Of a DNA stretch of 14,287 nucleotides, positions 1 through 6,931 are shown in pieces; positions within the stretch are counted from its first letter, which is position 1, and each line of letters begins with the position of its first letter. Where the stretch lies: positions 1 to 14,287 of the forward strand of contig CASEDW010000032.1 in assembly GCA_949286775.1 (NCBI GenBank), given 5' to 3'. A program made the translations under genes and the position numbers. This stretch comes from an uncultured Eubacteriales bacterium (GTDB lineage: Bacteria > Bacillota > Clostridia > Lachnospirales > Lachnospiraceae). A model generated the notes under the pieces. That model did no database searches. It was not told the DNA's origin and worked only from the letters and a program-made list of their open reading frames with translations.

Positions 1-13
1 ACGAATGTGTTCA

Positions 14-68
14 AAATGCACTTTTTTGTATATTGTAGTCGAGATCGACTCGCCCTTTTTGTGCATTT
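14..68. repeat. Nested inverted repeats downstream of the reductase operon, possible terminator
   Basis: The arms AAATGCAC (14-21) and GTGCATTT (61-68) form a perfect 8-bp outer stem. Inside it lies a second hairpin, AGTCGA/TCGACT (37-42 and 45-50), with a 2-nt gap. On the plus strand the inner hairpin is followed after five bases by a T5 tract (56-60). On the minus strand the outer stem ends in only four T residues. It lies 10 nt past the stop of the minus-strand reductase gene, so it could end that operon or a plus-strand gene entering from the left. It is not a textbook intrinsic terminator in either direction. Confidence 0.35.
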
Positions 69-77
69 AGCACAGTA

Positions 78-2843
78 TTACTCTGATTTAACAAACTCAG
101 CAGCTGACTCGCCTGCCATACGTCCTGTATTAACTGCAAAGCCCATACTGTTACCCGGAAGAGTGAAGTTGTAGCTGTCGCCGTAAATAGTATTGGCGTC
201 AGTTCCCGCTGAATACAGACCCTCGATAGGCATCATATCGTTGTCAAGAACCTCGCAGTATCTGTTGATACGTACTCCACCGATAGTTCCATATGCTCCG
301 AGATAAAATTTACCGCAGATATATCCGCCTTTTCCTGTAATAGGTTTGAGGAATTTGCGGGCTTTGTGGAACTTGGTATCAAGACCGTTTTCACACATCT
401 CGTTGTACTCATCGATAGTATACTGAAGAACTTCAGGATCTATTCCGATCTTTTCGGCAAGTCCCGCTACAGTAGTATCTTCCGCATATCCTTCGTATCC
501 CTGCTCTACTGCTTTCTTAGCGACTTCTTCAAACTCGAAGAATACCGCTCCGGGATGAACGAGATCTACGATTCCAGGGCCGTTTTTCTGGTAATCTCTA
601 AGGATTCCTCTGTCCATGATGCAGTATCCGTAATTACCCGGCTGAAGCGCAAGGGCGTTTCCTGTAAATGTCGTATTGCCCATATCGCCCTCATCCATGA
701 AACGCTCACCAAACTGGTTGATTAAGAGGTTCGGCTGACGAAGAACTCCGTCAAGGACGCCCCATGTAGCGTTGTCAGGAATCTGGTATATAGCTTCTAT
801 ATTAAGACCGAATTTCTGAGCTCCGGCTTTCCACATCATCTTAAGTCCGTCGCCCTGAAGTCCCGGCATCTTGAACGGGAAGAAGTCCTCTTCAAGATGA
901 AGTCCGAACTCTTCGGCTACCATCTCTTTGTTTCCGATAAATCCGCCTGTAGCTACGATAACTGCTTTAGCTCTGATCTCGAGCTGTGTTCCGTCAGATG
1001 CGATAGCGTAGCATCCTACAACTTTGCCGTCTTCAACGATTAAGTCTGTTCCCGCTGTTTCCATAAGGAACTCTGTTCCCTGCTCTTTAGCTTTTTCAGC
1101 AAGGATTCTTGCCATCTTTCCTGCCGCGCGAGGTCCGATAACTCCGTTGTCGCTCTTTACGATATGCCATGTAGCCTCAGATTCTTTAAAGTAACGGAAA
1201 GCTCCGAAGAACTCAACTCCCATTTTCTGAAGCCACTCGATTGTATCGGCGCTCTTGTGGAAATAAGCTGACACAAGATCCTCGTCTACTCTGTAGTGAG
1301 TATATTCCATATGTTTTTTAAGAGCGTATTCAACTGAGATGTCGTTGAAATTCTCTTTCTGGATCTTTGTTCCGATTCCAAGAGGTCCCATACCCATATT
1401 GGCAGCGCCGCCTATAGCGTTCGCTTTATCGAGAAGTATTGTTCTGACTCCGCTTTCGCCTGCCGCTACAGCCGCCGCAAGTCCTGCAGGTCCGCCGGCA
1501 ATGATGACGATATCAGTTTCCATCTTTTTCACTGGTCCGTTCTTCCTTTCTACCTGAACTGCCTGAGCAGTTTCTTTTTTCGTTTCAGCAGCCTTTGTGA
1601 TCGGTTTAGCCATTCTCGCCTTGCGTTTAAGTTTAGCGAGCTCTTTAGGATCCATCGCCGGTCTGCTTGATTTTTTAGCGTTTTCAGCAAGAGGAACTCC
1701 CTCAAGTCTTACCTGTTTCTGCTCGACTTTTGTGCCTCCGGCAGCTTTAAAGATAGCGCCTGCCTCGCATACGTCGACGCATTTTCCGCAGTGAGTACAT
1801 CCGAATTTATCAATAACAGACGTATATCCCTGCTTAAATTCGATGGCGTCAACAGGACAAATTTCAGCGCATTTCCCGGAGCCTTTACATTTTTCGCTGT
1901 CGATATAATAATTTGAATACGCTCCACAGTTTCCTGTACGGCATATTCTCTTATTTACATGCTCGTCAACTTCTTCCTCGAAATTATCCAGAAGAGTTTC
2001 AGCGGGATACGCCGCGTTTTTGCCGAGCGTACAGTTATTGAGAAATGACATAGACTCTGTGAGTTCTCTTACAAGCGCCATGTCAGCTTTTGTCGCGCGT
2101 CCGATCTGAGCGTCTTTAAATATGCTCTCAAGCTGGAAAAGTCCTTCACGGCAGAATGTACACTTTCCGCAGCTGTCTTTGCGAAGATCGTTTAAAGCGC
2201 TGACAGCGTTCTGTATCATACAGCTTCCGTCTTTCATCGGATGGATGACGCCGCTTCCGAAAATAAAGTTCGGATTTATCTGGCCGTCAAGAATCTCCGT
2301 ATTGTAAAAACGGTTTCCTATCAGATAGGCAGGAGCTTTTGTTTTGATCACTGATACCCATGGAGTTCCAAACGGCACTTCAACCGGTTCGCCTTCTTCT
2401 TCGCACACGACAACTCCTGTCGTTTCGCCAGTGAGTTTATCGGCGCATGCCGCAAGATACGCCGGATGAACGAATATCGCGTCTTTGTAATCTCTTACAT
2501 TTATAAAATCATCCGTTTCGATTGAAATATCTTCGCATACAGCTTCAAGAGCCTTTTTCTGCGCCTCGCTTCTGACAACGGCAGCGATATTTTTCGCCCC
2601 GATGATTTTCGCCGCTGCTTTCGCTCCGGCAACTACGCCTTCGGCGTTTTTCTCAAACAGAATGCCGAGCATTCCGTCGCGGTCTTCATTCTTAAGAGCT
2701 ATGACAAGCGTTTCAACGTCGTCTTCTGTCTCCAGCGGAGATACCACATCGTCATAATTTTTAACTGTCTTTAATTCTTCAAGAAGGTTTTCTCTGGAAA
2801 GATCAGCTGCTTTTGATAAAGCGTTTACGTTTTTATTAAGCAT
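78..2843 (-). CDS. Fusion reductase: NuoF/HydB-like Fe-S module, two-cluster ferredoxin and FAD_binding_2 (fumarate reductase-like) domain
   Basis: Predicted cytoplasmic terminal reductase of 921 residues. Residues about 1-310 resemble the later part of NuoF/HydB: the SCGKCTFCREG motif gives C225, C228 and C231, with a partner C271 in NNCTLG, for a [4Fe-4S] cluster. The glycine-rich GRGG-type FMN/NADH loop of NuoF is not seen. Residues 315-365 form a ferredoxin domain: C319-x2-S322-x2-C325-x3-C329, then C349, C352, C355, C359. Position 322 is Ser where Cys is usual. A Lys/Ala/Pro-rich linker (about 370-440) leads to an FAD domain (441-921) with GGPAG (450-454), ATGG (631-634), GGVRIN (855-860) and a C-terminal flavin signature around 876-905. 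The start at 2843 is chosen because AAGGAGG (2853-2859) lies 9 nt upstream. It overlaps the stop of the preceding gene by 8 nt, suggesting coupling. Family knowledge suggests reduction of an activated C=C bond with electrons passed along the clusters; the substrate is unknown. Confidence 0.85.
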   Translation of the reverse strand: MLNKNVNALSKAADLSRENLLEELKTVKNYDDVVSPLETEDDVETLVIALKNEDRDGMLGILFEKNAEGVVAGAKAAAKIIGAKNIAAVVRSEAQKKALEAVCEDISIETDDFINVRDYKDAIFVHPAYLAACADKLTGETTGVVVCEEEGEPVEVPFGTPWVSVIKTKAPAYLIGNRFYNTEILDGQINPNFIFGSGVIHPMKDGSCMIQNAVSALNDLRKDSCGKCTFCREGLFQLESIFKDAQIGRATKADMALVRELTESMSFLNNCTLGKNAAYPAETLLDNFEEEVDEHVNKRICRTGNCGAYSNYYIDSEKCKGSGKCAEICPVDAIEFKQGYTSVIDKFGCTHCGKCVDVCEAGAIFKAAGGTKVEQKQVRLEGVPLAENAKKSSRPAMDPKELAKLKRKARMAKPITKAAETKKETAQAVQVERKNGPVKKMETDIVIIAGGPAGLAAAVAAGESGVRTILLDKANAIGGAANMGMGPLGIGTKIQKENFNDISVEYALKKHMEYTHYRVDEDLVSAYFHKSADTIEWLQKMGVEFFGAFRYFKESEATWHIVKSDNGVIGPRAAGKMARILAEKAKEQGTEFLMETAGTDLIVEDGKVVGCYAIASDGTQLEIRAKAVIVATGGFIGNKEMVAEEFGLHLEEDFFPFKMPGLQGDGLKMMWKAGAQKFGLNIEAIYQIPDNATWGVLDGVLRQPNLLINQFGERFMDEGDMGNTTFTGNALALQPGNYGYCIMDRGILRDYQKNGPGIVDLVHPGAVFFEFEEVAKKAVEQGYEGYAEDTTVAGLAEKIGIDPEVLQYTIDEYNEMCENGLDTKFHKARKFLKPITGKGGYICGKFYLGAYGTIGGVRINRYCEVLDNDMMPIEGLYSAGTDANTIYGDSYNFTLPGNSMGFAVNTGRMAGESAAEFVKSE

Positions 2844-4965
2844 TTGCCTTCTCCTCCTTATCAGAAAAATCACTCCATATTCTCGCAGGAGTAATGGTAA
2901 ATCTCAGATCGCACTGCAGACAACGTTCGCTCTCGCCGCAGATATCAGCGTCGCAGATGCCTTTGCTGATCTCACGCATATCATGATCTCTCTGAGCAAC
3001 AGGCAGAAACTGCTCTTCTTTTCTTTCGAGTCTTGAGAAACCTTCGATTTTTCCGATATTCTTTTCAACATAAGGTTCTTCGTAAAGAACTTCGGAAATA
3101 TCTCCGTCTCCTCCGAGATATTTATCGATCTGTGAAGCAGCGTCTCTTCCTGCTGCCACAGCCATGATAACAGTTTTTGTTCCGTATACGGCGTCGCCGC
3201 ATGCAAATACGCCTTCAACGCTTGTAGCGGCTCCGTCGACAGTGGCGATAGAGTTCGCTCTGCCTCTTTCAAGACCGCAATCTTCAGGAAGGTTAGTTCT
3301 CTGACCGGTAGCAAAAATAACTATATCGCTGTCTATATGATGCTCTGAACCTTCTTCTTTTTCAGTAACGGCTCTTCTGTTTTCATCAAAATAAAATCTC
3401 AGAACATTCATAAAATCAACGCCGGTTACATTTCCGTTCTCGTCGCCTGTAATGCGCTCAAAGCTCTGAGCAGGATGAACAAAGATTCCTTCTTCCTGTG
3501 CCTGCTCGATCTCTTCATCGTCGGCAGTCATGACCTCGCGGGCTTCAAGACATGCAAGATGTATCTCTTTTGCTCCGAGTCTCTTTGCCGAACGGGCGCA
3601 GTCAAACGCAACGTTGCCGCCGCCGAGTACTATTACTCTTTTGCCTTCAATTCCTGTATCGAGACCCATAGCAGCGTCTCTTAAGAAATCAGTATTTATC
3701 TTAACTCCGTCAAGGTCATTTCCCGGTATCGGAAGTCTTACTCCTGCGTGAGTTCCGACAGCCACAAGAACAGCGTCGTATTCGCCTACAAGATCAACAG
3801 GTCTGTCAACTTTGCAGTTTGTTTCAATCTTAACGCCGAACTCTTCAAGATATGAAGATTCTCTGTCGATAACGTCGTCAGGAAGTCTGTATACAGGTAT
3901 TCCGTATCTCATCTGACCGCCTGTCTTAGGATACATTTCCTTTACAATTACGTCATGACCCTGTTTAGCAAGATAAAGAGCCGCAGTCATTCCGGCAGGA
4001 CCTGCTCCGATAACGGCTACTTTCTTTCCTGTGGCAGGAAGTCTCTTGCTGTTCGCAAGCCAGAGTTTATTGTTATCGTGTTCCGCTGCGTAACGTTTGA
4101 TATTTCTGATCGAAATCGGCTCGTTTACTTCGCCGCGGCGGCATTTAGCCTCGCATACATGGGAGCATACCCTTCCGAGCGATTCAGGGAACGGAAGTTT
4201 CTCATGTATAACGGCTGTAGCCTCTGCGTATTTGCCCTCTTTAACGAGACGTATATATCTCGGAATATCAGTATGAACAGGGCATTCGCTCTTGCACGGA
4301 ATAAGTGTGTCCTTTTTCTCGATCGGCGTATAATTCATAGCGTCCATGATCGAACCTGTAGGACAAACCTCAGCGCACGCTCCGCAGAAACGGCAGTCTT
4401 CATCTTTAAGAAGTTTCTTATGAATAGTTCCCACATATGTTTCAAGTTCGTCTTTCTGATATGTGAGTACATTTACGCCTCTCATGTCTTTACATGCCCT
4501 TACGCATCTGCCGCAGAGAACGCAGCGCAGCATGTCGTGAATGATAAGCGGATTTTCTTTTTTCGGAATAGCTTTAGCGCGCATTCTCATACGCGTAGGC
4601 GTTACTCCGAGATACTGTATAAGCGTCTGGAACTCGCAGCGTCCGTATTTAGGACATGTGGTACAGTCCTCAGGGTGAGCCGCGAGGATAAGTTCCATCG
4701 CAAGGTTTCTGTGTTTCTTTATTTCTTCATTATTTGTAACGATCTTAAGTCCGTCACGGGCTTTCATCGTACATGACGGAACTATATCTCTCTTTCCCTC
4801 TTCCTGAACAAGGCAAAGTCTGCATGAACCAAGTTCCGGAAGGTCAGGATGGTGGCAGAGATGAGGAATATAAATTCCGTTGGAAAGAGCCGCCTCAAGC
4901 ATACCCATTCCTTCTTCAACCTGTAATTCTTTTCCGTCAATCCAAACGGTTACAAGCTTGCTCAT
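2836..4965 (-). CDS. NuoG-N-terminal/GltD-like iron-sulfur FAD-NAD(P) oxidoreductase
   Basis: A 709-residue soluble electron-input protein. The N-terminus is NuoG-like: a [2Fe-2S] motif (C37-x10-C48-x2-C51-x13-C65), a His/Cys [4Fe-4S] site (H97, C101, C104, C110) and two ferredoxin clusters (C148/151/154/158 and C191/194/197/201). From about 220 it is GltD/NfnB-like: an N-terminal cysteine set (C224, C228, C267, C271, C275), an FAD loop GAGPAG (320-325), a second dinucleotide loop GGGNVA (448-453) and the closing ACGD motif (588-591). A cysteine-rich tail follows (C671, C676, C682, C685). In GltD/NfnB proteins the second loop is usually followed by Tyr-Arg-Arg, which binds the 2'-phosphate of NADPH; here the segment reads LACLEARE, so NADH preference is possible (inference). 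GGAGG (4973-4977) lies 7 nt before the ATG. It begins 15 nt after the flavodoxin gene and overlaps the next gene by 8 nt. It probably oxidises NAD(P)H and feeds the fusion reductase; flavin-based bifurcation is possible but unproven. Confidence 0.88.
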   Translation of the reverse strand: MSKLVTVWIDGKELQVEEGMGMLEAALSNGIYIPHLCHHPDLPELGSCRLCLVQEEGKRDIVPSCTMKARDGLKIVTNNEEIKKHRNLAMELILAAHPEDCTTCPKYGRCEFQTLIQYLGVTPTRMRMRAKAIPKKENPLIIHDMLRCVLCGRCVRACKDMRGVNVLTYQKDELETYVGTIHKKLLKDEDCRFCGACAEVCPTGSIMDAMNYTPIEKKDTLIPCKSECPVHTDIPRYIRLVKEGKYAEATAVIHEKLPFPESLGRVCSHVCEAKCRRGEVNEPISIRNIKRYAAEHDNNKLWLANSKRLPATGKKVAVIGAGPAGMTAALYLAKQGHDVIVKEMYPKTGGQMRYGIPVYRLPDDVIDRESSYLEEFGVKIETNCKVDRPVDLVGEYDAVLVAVGTHAGVRLPIPGNDLDGVKINTDFLRDAAMGLDTGIEGKRVIVLGGGNVAFDCARSAKRLGAKEIHLACLEAREVMTADDEEIEQAQEEGIFVHPAQSFERITGDENGNVTGVDFMNVLRFYFDENRRAVTEKEEGSEHHIDSDIVIFATGQRTNLPEDCGLERGRANSIATVDGAATSVEGVFACGDAVYGTKTVIMAVAAGRDAASQIDKYLGGDGDISEVLYEEPYVEKNIGKIEGFSRLERKEEQFLPVAQRDHDMREISKGICDADICGESERCLQCDLRFTITPARIWSDFSDKEEKANA

Positions 4966-4980
4966 TGCGTTTCCTCCAAA

Positions 4981-5949
4981 TTATTTTTTACCTACATTGA
5001 TGTAGCGTTTTTTCTTCTCAGCGAGATCTTCAACCTGTTTCTGCGTCATAGCGCCGTGTCTGATCTCGTTTGAGTGCTCCCATTTTCCATCCATTTTCAT
5101 TCTTGAGCGTTTGATCTCAGATGCCGGGAAGATTGTTTTGATCTTTCCGTCTTCGATCTCAAGCGTTCCGTAAATACCGCATACAGGACACTCTATCTTG
5201 TTTCCGTCGCCCGTAACAGTGATAACTTTCTGATGGCATACTGGACAAGCTCCCTGAGAGTCTCCGCGCCATGTGAGGTTTTCAACATCGCCTTTTTCCT
5301 CAAGTTCTGCCAAACCGGCAACGATGTTTTCACCCATCTTTTTAGCTCTCGCAATAGCGTCAGGACGTCCTATGCAGCTGTTGTATTCCATAGCTCCGTA
5401 GAAATTGTATTCGTCGATAACCTGAGTATTCATAGACATCGCAGCTTCCTGCATGATAGGAAGTCCGAAAGCAGTCCAGTTTTCAGTCATTGCTCCGCCT
5501 ACTGAAATAAGAGCGCCGATTCTCGGTTTAAGAGCTCTCTTGTCAGGATATGTGGAAGGATCTCTTCCCTCTTTTTCACCCGCTTCGATCGCAGGCATAA
5601 CAAATGTGATATCATGAGCAGGTCCTATACGGTCTACTACATTTTTGAACTGTCCGCTCGGAGAAACGCAGTAAACAGGCGCGCCGAAAATAACGGCGTC
5701 AGAAGACCAGATAGCCTCCTCAATAATATGGAAATCATCATCCTGGAAACAAGCTCCGTTTCCTGTGCATGATGCAAGCTGTCCAACGCATTTGCAGCAT
5801 CCGCGGCACGGTTTGATATTGAGTTTTTCGCAGTTGATAAACTCGATTTCACATCCGGCCTCTTCGCAGGCAATAAGAGCTTCTTTGATAAGAATCTCTG
5901 TGTTGGACATATGTCTTCCAAATGATAATCCTACTACTTTTTTTCCCAT
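4981..5949 (-). CDS. Iron-sulfur flavoprotein, NADPH-dependent FMN reductase/flavodoxin-like fold, with C-terminal zinc-ribbon-like domain
   Basis: First gene of the reductase operon, 322 residues. The N-terminal beta strand and loop (GLSFGRHMSNTE, about 7-18) fit the FMN phosphate-binding loop of the flavodoxin/NADPH-dependent FMN reductase superfamily. It is followed by a cysteine cluster (C48, C51, C52, C54, C61, C67) placed like the compact motif of Isf-type iron-sulfur flavoproteins, although the adjacent Cys-Cys differs from the usual C-x2-C-x2-C. GAPVYCVSPSGQFKNVVDR (89-107) is the typical flavin-contact and dimer segment. After residue 230 there are two CPVC knuckles (C235/C238 and C254/C257), which resemble a zinc ribbon or rubredoxin-like site and make the protein longer than common family members. 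AGGAG (5956-5960) is 6 nt before the ATG. It probably acts as an electron carrier or accessory reductase for the two downstream enzymes; the exact role is inferred from co-operonic position only. Confidence 0.85.
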   Translation of the reverse strand: MGKKVVGLSFGRHMSNTEILIKEALIACEEAGCEIEFINCEKLNIKPCRGCCKCVGQLASCTGNGACFQDDDFHIIEEAIWSSDAVIFGAPVYCVSPSGQFKNVVDRIGPAHDITFVMPAIEAGEKEGRDPSTYPDKRALKPRIGALISVGGAMTENWTAFGLPIMQEAAMSMNTQVIDEYNFYGAMEYNSCIGRPDAIARAKKMGENIVAGLAELEEKGDVENLTWRGDSQGACPVCHQKVITVTGDGNKIECPVCGIYGTLEIEDGKIKTIFPASEIKRSRMKMDGKWEHSNEIRHGAMTQKQVEDLAEKKKRYINVGKK

Positions 5950-5985
5950 TTTTATCTCCTCTACTTCTTTACTTTTTGAACATTT

Positions 5986-6056
5986 TTGTGTAAAATGTTA
6001 CAGTATACAAATACATCAGACGATGTTTTGTATCTCATATACAGCATTTTACACAA
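5986..6056. promoter_or_regulatory. Long inverted repeat, probable operator of the reductase operon/tetR region
   Basis: The outer arms are perfect 12-bp inverted copies, TTGTGTAAAATG (5986-5997) and CATTTTACACAA (6045-6056). Complementarity continues imperfectly inward through GTATAC/CATATAC-like and TACAAA/TTTGTA-like segments to a CATC-AGAC-GATG centre (6014-6025), so almost the whole 71 bp is one imperfect palindrome. The left arm also contains a short dyad, TGTAA-AATG-TTACA (5989-6002). The position between a TetR-type gene and its divergent operon is typical for TetR operators. It may also fold in the leader RNA of the minus-strand operon, so an RNA-level role is not excluded. Confidence 0.6.
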
Positions 6057-6080
6057 TATACTCTGATAAATAAATGACAA
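6053..6080 (-). promoter_or_regulatory. Candidate promoter of the reductase operon
   Basis: On the minus strand a -35-like TTGTCA (6075-6080) is followed after 16 bp by TATTGT (6053-6058). The -10 overlaps the distal arm of the long inverted repeat, as expected for a repressible promoter. The leader would be about 95 nt and contain most of the palindrome. A rival -10, TATACT (6002-6007), has no good -35, so the choice is uncertain. Confidence 0.35.
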
Positions 6081-6114
6081 ATAATATTTTTCTGTTTATT
6101 TCGGCTCTATATCG

Positions 6115-6140
6115 TGTAAATTTTCTATTATATATTTACA
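6115..6140. promoter_or_regulatory. Second TGTAAAT dyad upstream of tetR
   Basis: TGTAAAT (6115-6121) and ATTTACA (6134-6140) are perfect 7-bp inverted copies with a 12-bp AT-rich spacer containing TATTAT/TATATT, a plausible -10 region for tetR. The half-site matches the TGTAAA core in the long inverted repeat (5986-6056), which suggests that one regulator contacts both places, possibly TetR acting on its own promoter. Confidence 0.4.
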
Positions 6141-6168
6141 ACACTTTTAACAAAAAACAGGTATTAAT

Positions 6169-6828
6169 ATGGTGAAAAGAGAAAAAAAGACGAGCGACAG
6201 AGCTCAGACAACAAGAAATCATATCATCAATTCATACTTAAAATTGATGCATCACAAATCCTGGAACAGGATAACAGTTAAAGAATTGTGCGAAGAGGCT
6301 TCCGTGACAAGAGGAACATTTTATCAGTATTTCGACAGCATTTCCGATCTCATGGAAACGATAGAAGAATCCACTCTTAAAGAAATACACTCTCTGTTCA
6401 ATGCGGCAAGGCAGAATTTCAAACCGGCGAACGTGCTGTATACCTCCGACTTCGACCGCGATTTCAGTTCGGAAAAAGCGCCGTATACCGTAGCATGGTT
6501 TAAATACTGCGACGAAAACGAAATCAAAGTAACAGCCCTGTTCAACATTGAAAAAAGCGATCATGATTTTATCGATAAGGTTAAAGAGATTATTTTATCT
6601 CATCTGTCGTACTACGCCTCCATCGAAGGGCTGCCCGACGACGCCATCGGATATCAGCTGCTGTCAAATACAGCGGATGTATATATTTTTTCCATTTACA
6701 CATGGTTCGAGAGAAAAGAAGCCGACCATATCACATATCAGGATATAGCTTCAATTGTAGACAGCATCAGAACAGGCGGCATATATATCGCCAGAAGAAA
6801 CCGCCTCAAAGACTTATCAGGCAAATGA
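6169..6828 (+). CDS. TetR/AcrR-family transcriptional regulator
   Basis: 219 residues, the usual TetR length. The N-terminal helix-turn-helix is clear: ITVKELCEEASVTRGTFYQYF (35-55) matches the family pattern in which the recognition helix ends in T-x-x-F/Y-Y-x-Y/H-F. The C-terminal three-quarters is a helical ligand-binding/dimer region without identifiable specificity, of the type common in Firmicutes. The start ATG has only a weak AGG (6159-6161) 7 nt upstream. It is divergent from the three-gene iron-sulfur flavoprotein operon with 219 bp between starts, and those bases carry repeated TGTAAA dyads. The simplest inference is that it represses the operon, and perhaps itself, until a substrate-like ligand binds. 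The gene ends at a strong terminator. Confidence 0.9.
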   Translation: MVKREKKTSDRAQTTRNHIINSYLKLMHHKSWNRITVKELCEEASVTRGTFYQYFDSISDLMETIEESTLKEIHSLFNAARQNFKPANVLYTSDFDRDFSSEKAPYTVAWFKYCDENEIKVTALFNIEKSDHDFIDKVKEIILSHLSYYASIEGLPDDAIGYQLLSNTADVYIFSIYTWFERKEADHITYQDIASIVDSIRTGGIYIARRNRLKDLSGK

Positions 6829-6857
6829 TCACAGATCGCGATTAAATTAAAGACATT

Positions 6858-6890
6858 AAAACGGTTCTGAATTACTCAGAACCGTTTTTT
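6858..6890. terminator. Bidirectional rho-independent terminator between tetR and the S1 gene
   Basis: AAAACGGTTCTGA (6858-6870) pairs perfectly with TCAGAACCGTTTT (6876-6888) around a 5-nt ATTAC loop. A T6 tract follows on the plus strand and a T4 tract on the minus strand. It lies 29 nt past the tetR stop and 41 nt past the S1 gene stop, so it can serve both convergent genes. Confidence 0.93.
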
Positions 6891-6931
6891 ATTTTCACTA
6901 TGCCTTTTTGATTTATGTCAAAAATCAGAGA

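Noticed and set aside
78..2843. Annotation as fumarate reductase flavoprotein subunit
   Set aside because: The fold matches, but the substrate-binding Arg pattern of fumarate reductases is not visible and the N-terminal half is unrelated to FrdA.
2844..2873. Longer start (GTG) of the fusion reductase at 2873
   Set aside because: The added codons are the AAGGAGGAG ribosome binding site of the ATG at 2843 read as arginines.
3955..4776. 273-codon open frame on the plus strand opposite the NuoG/GltD-like gene
   Set aside because: It lies wholly inside a gene with clear cofactor motifs on the other strand. Its product is Cys/Arg/Phe-rich without a recognisable domain, and no good ribosome binding site was seen.
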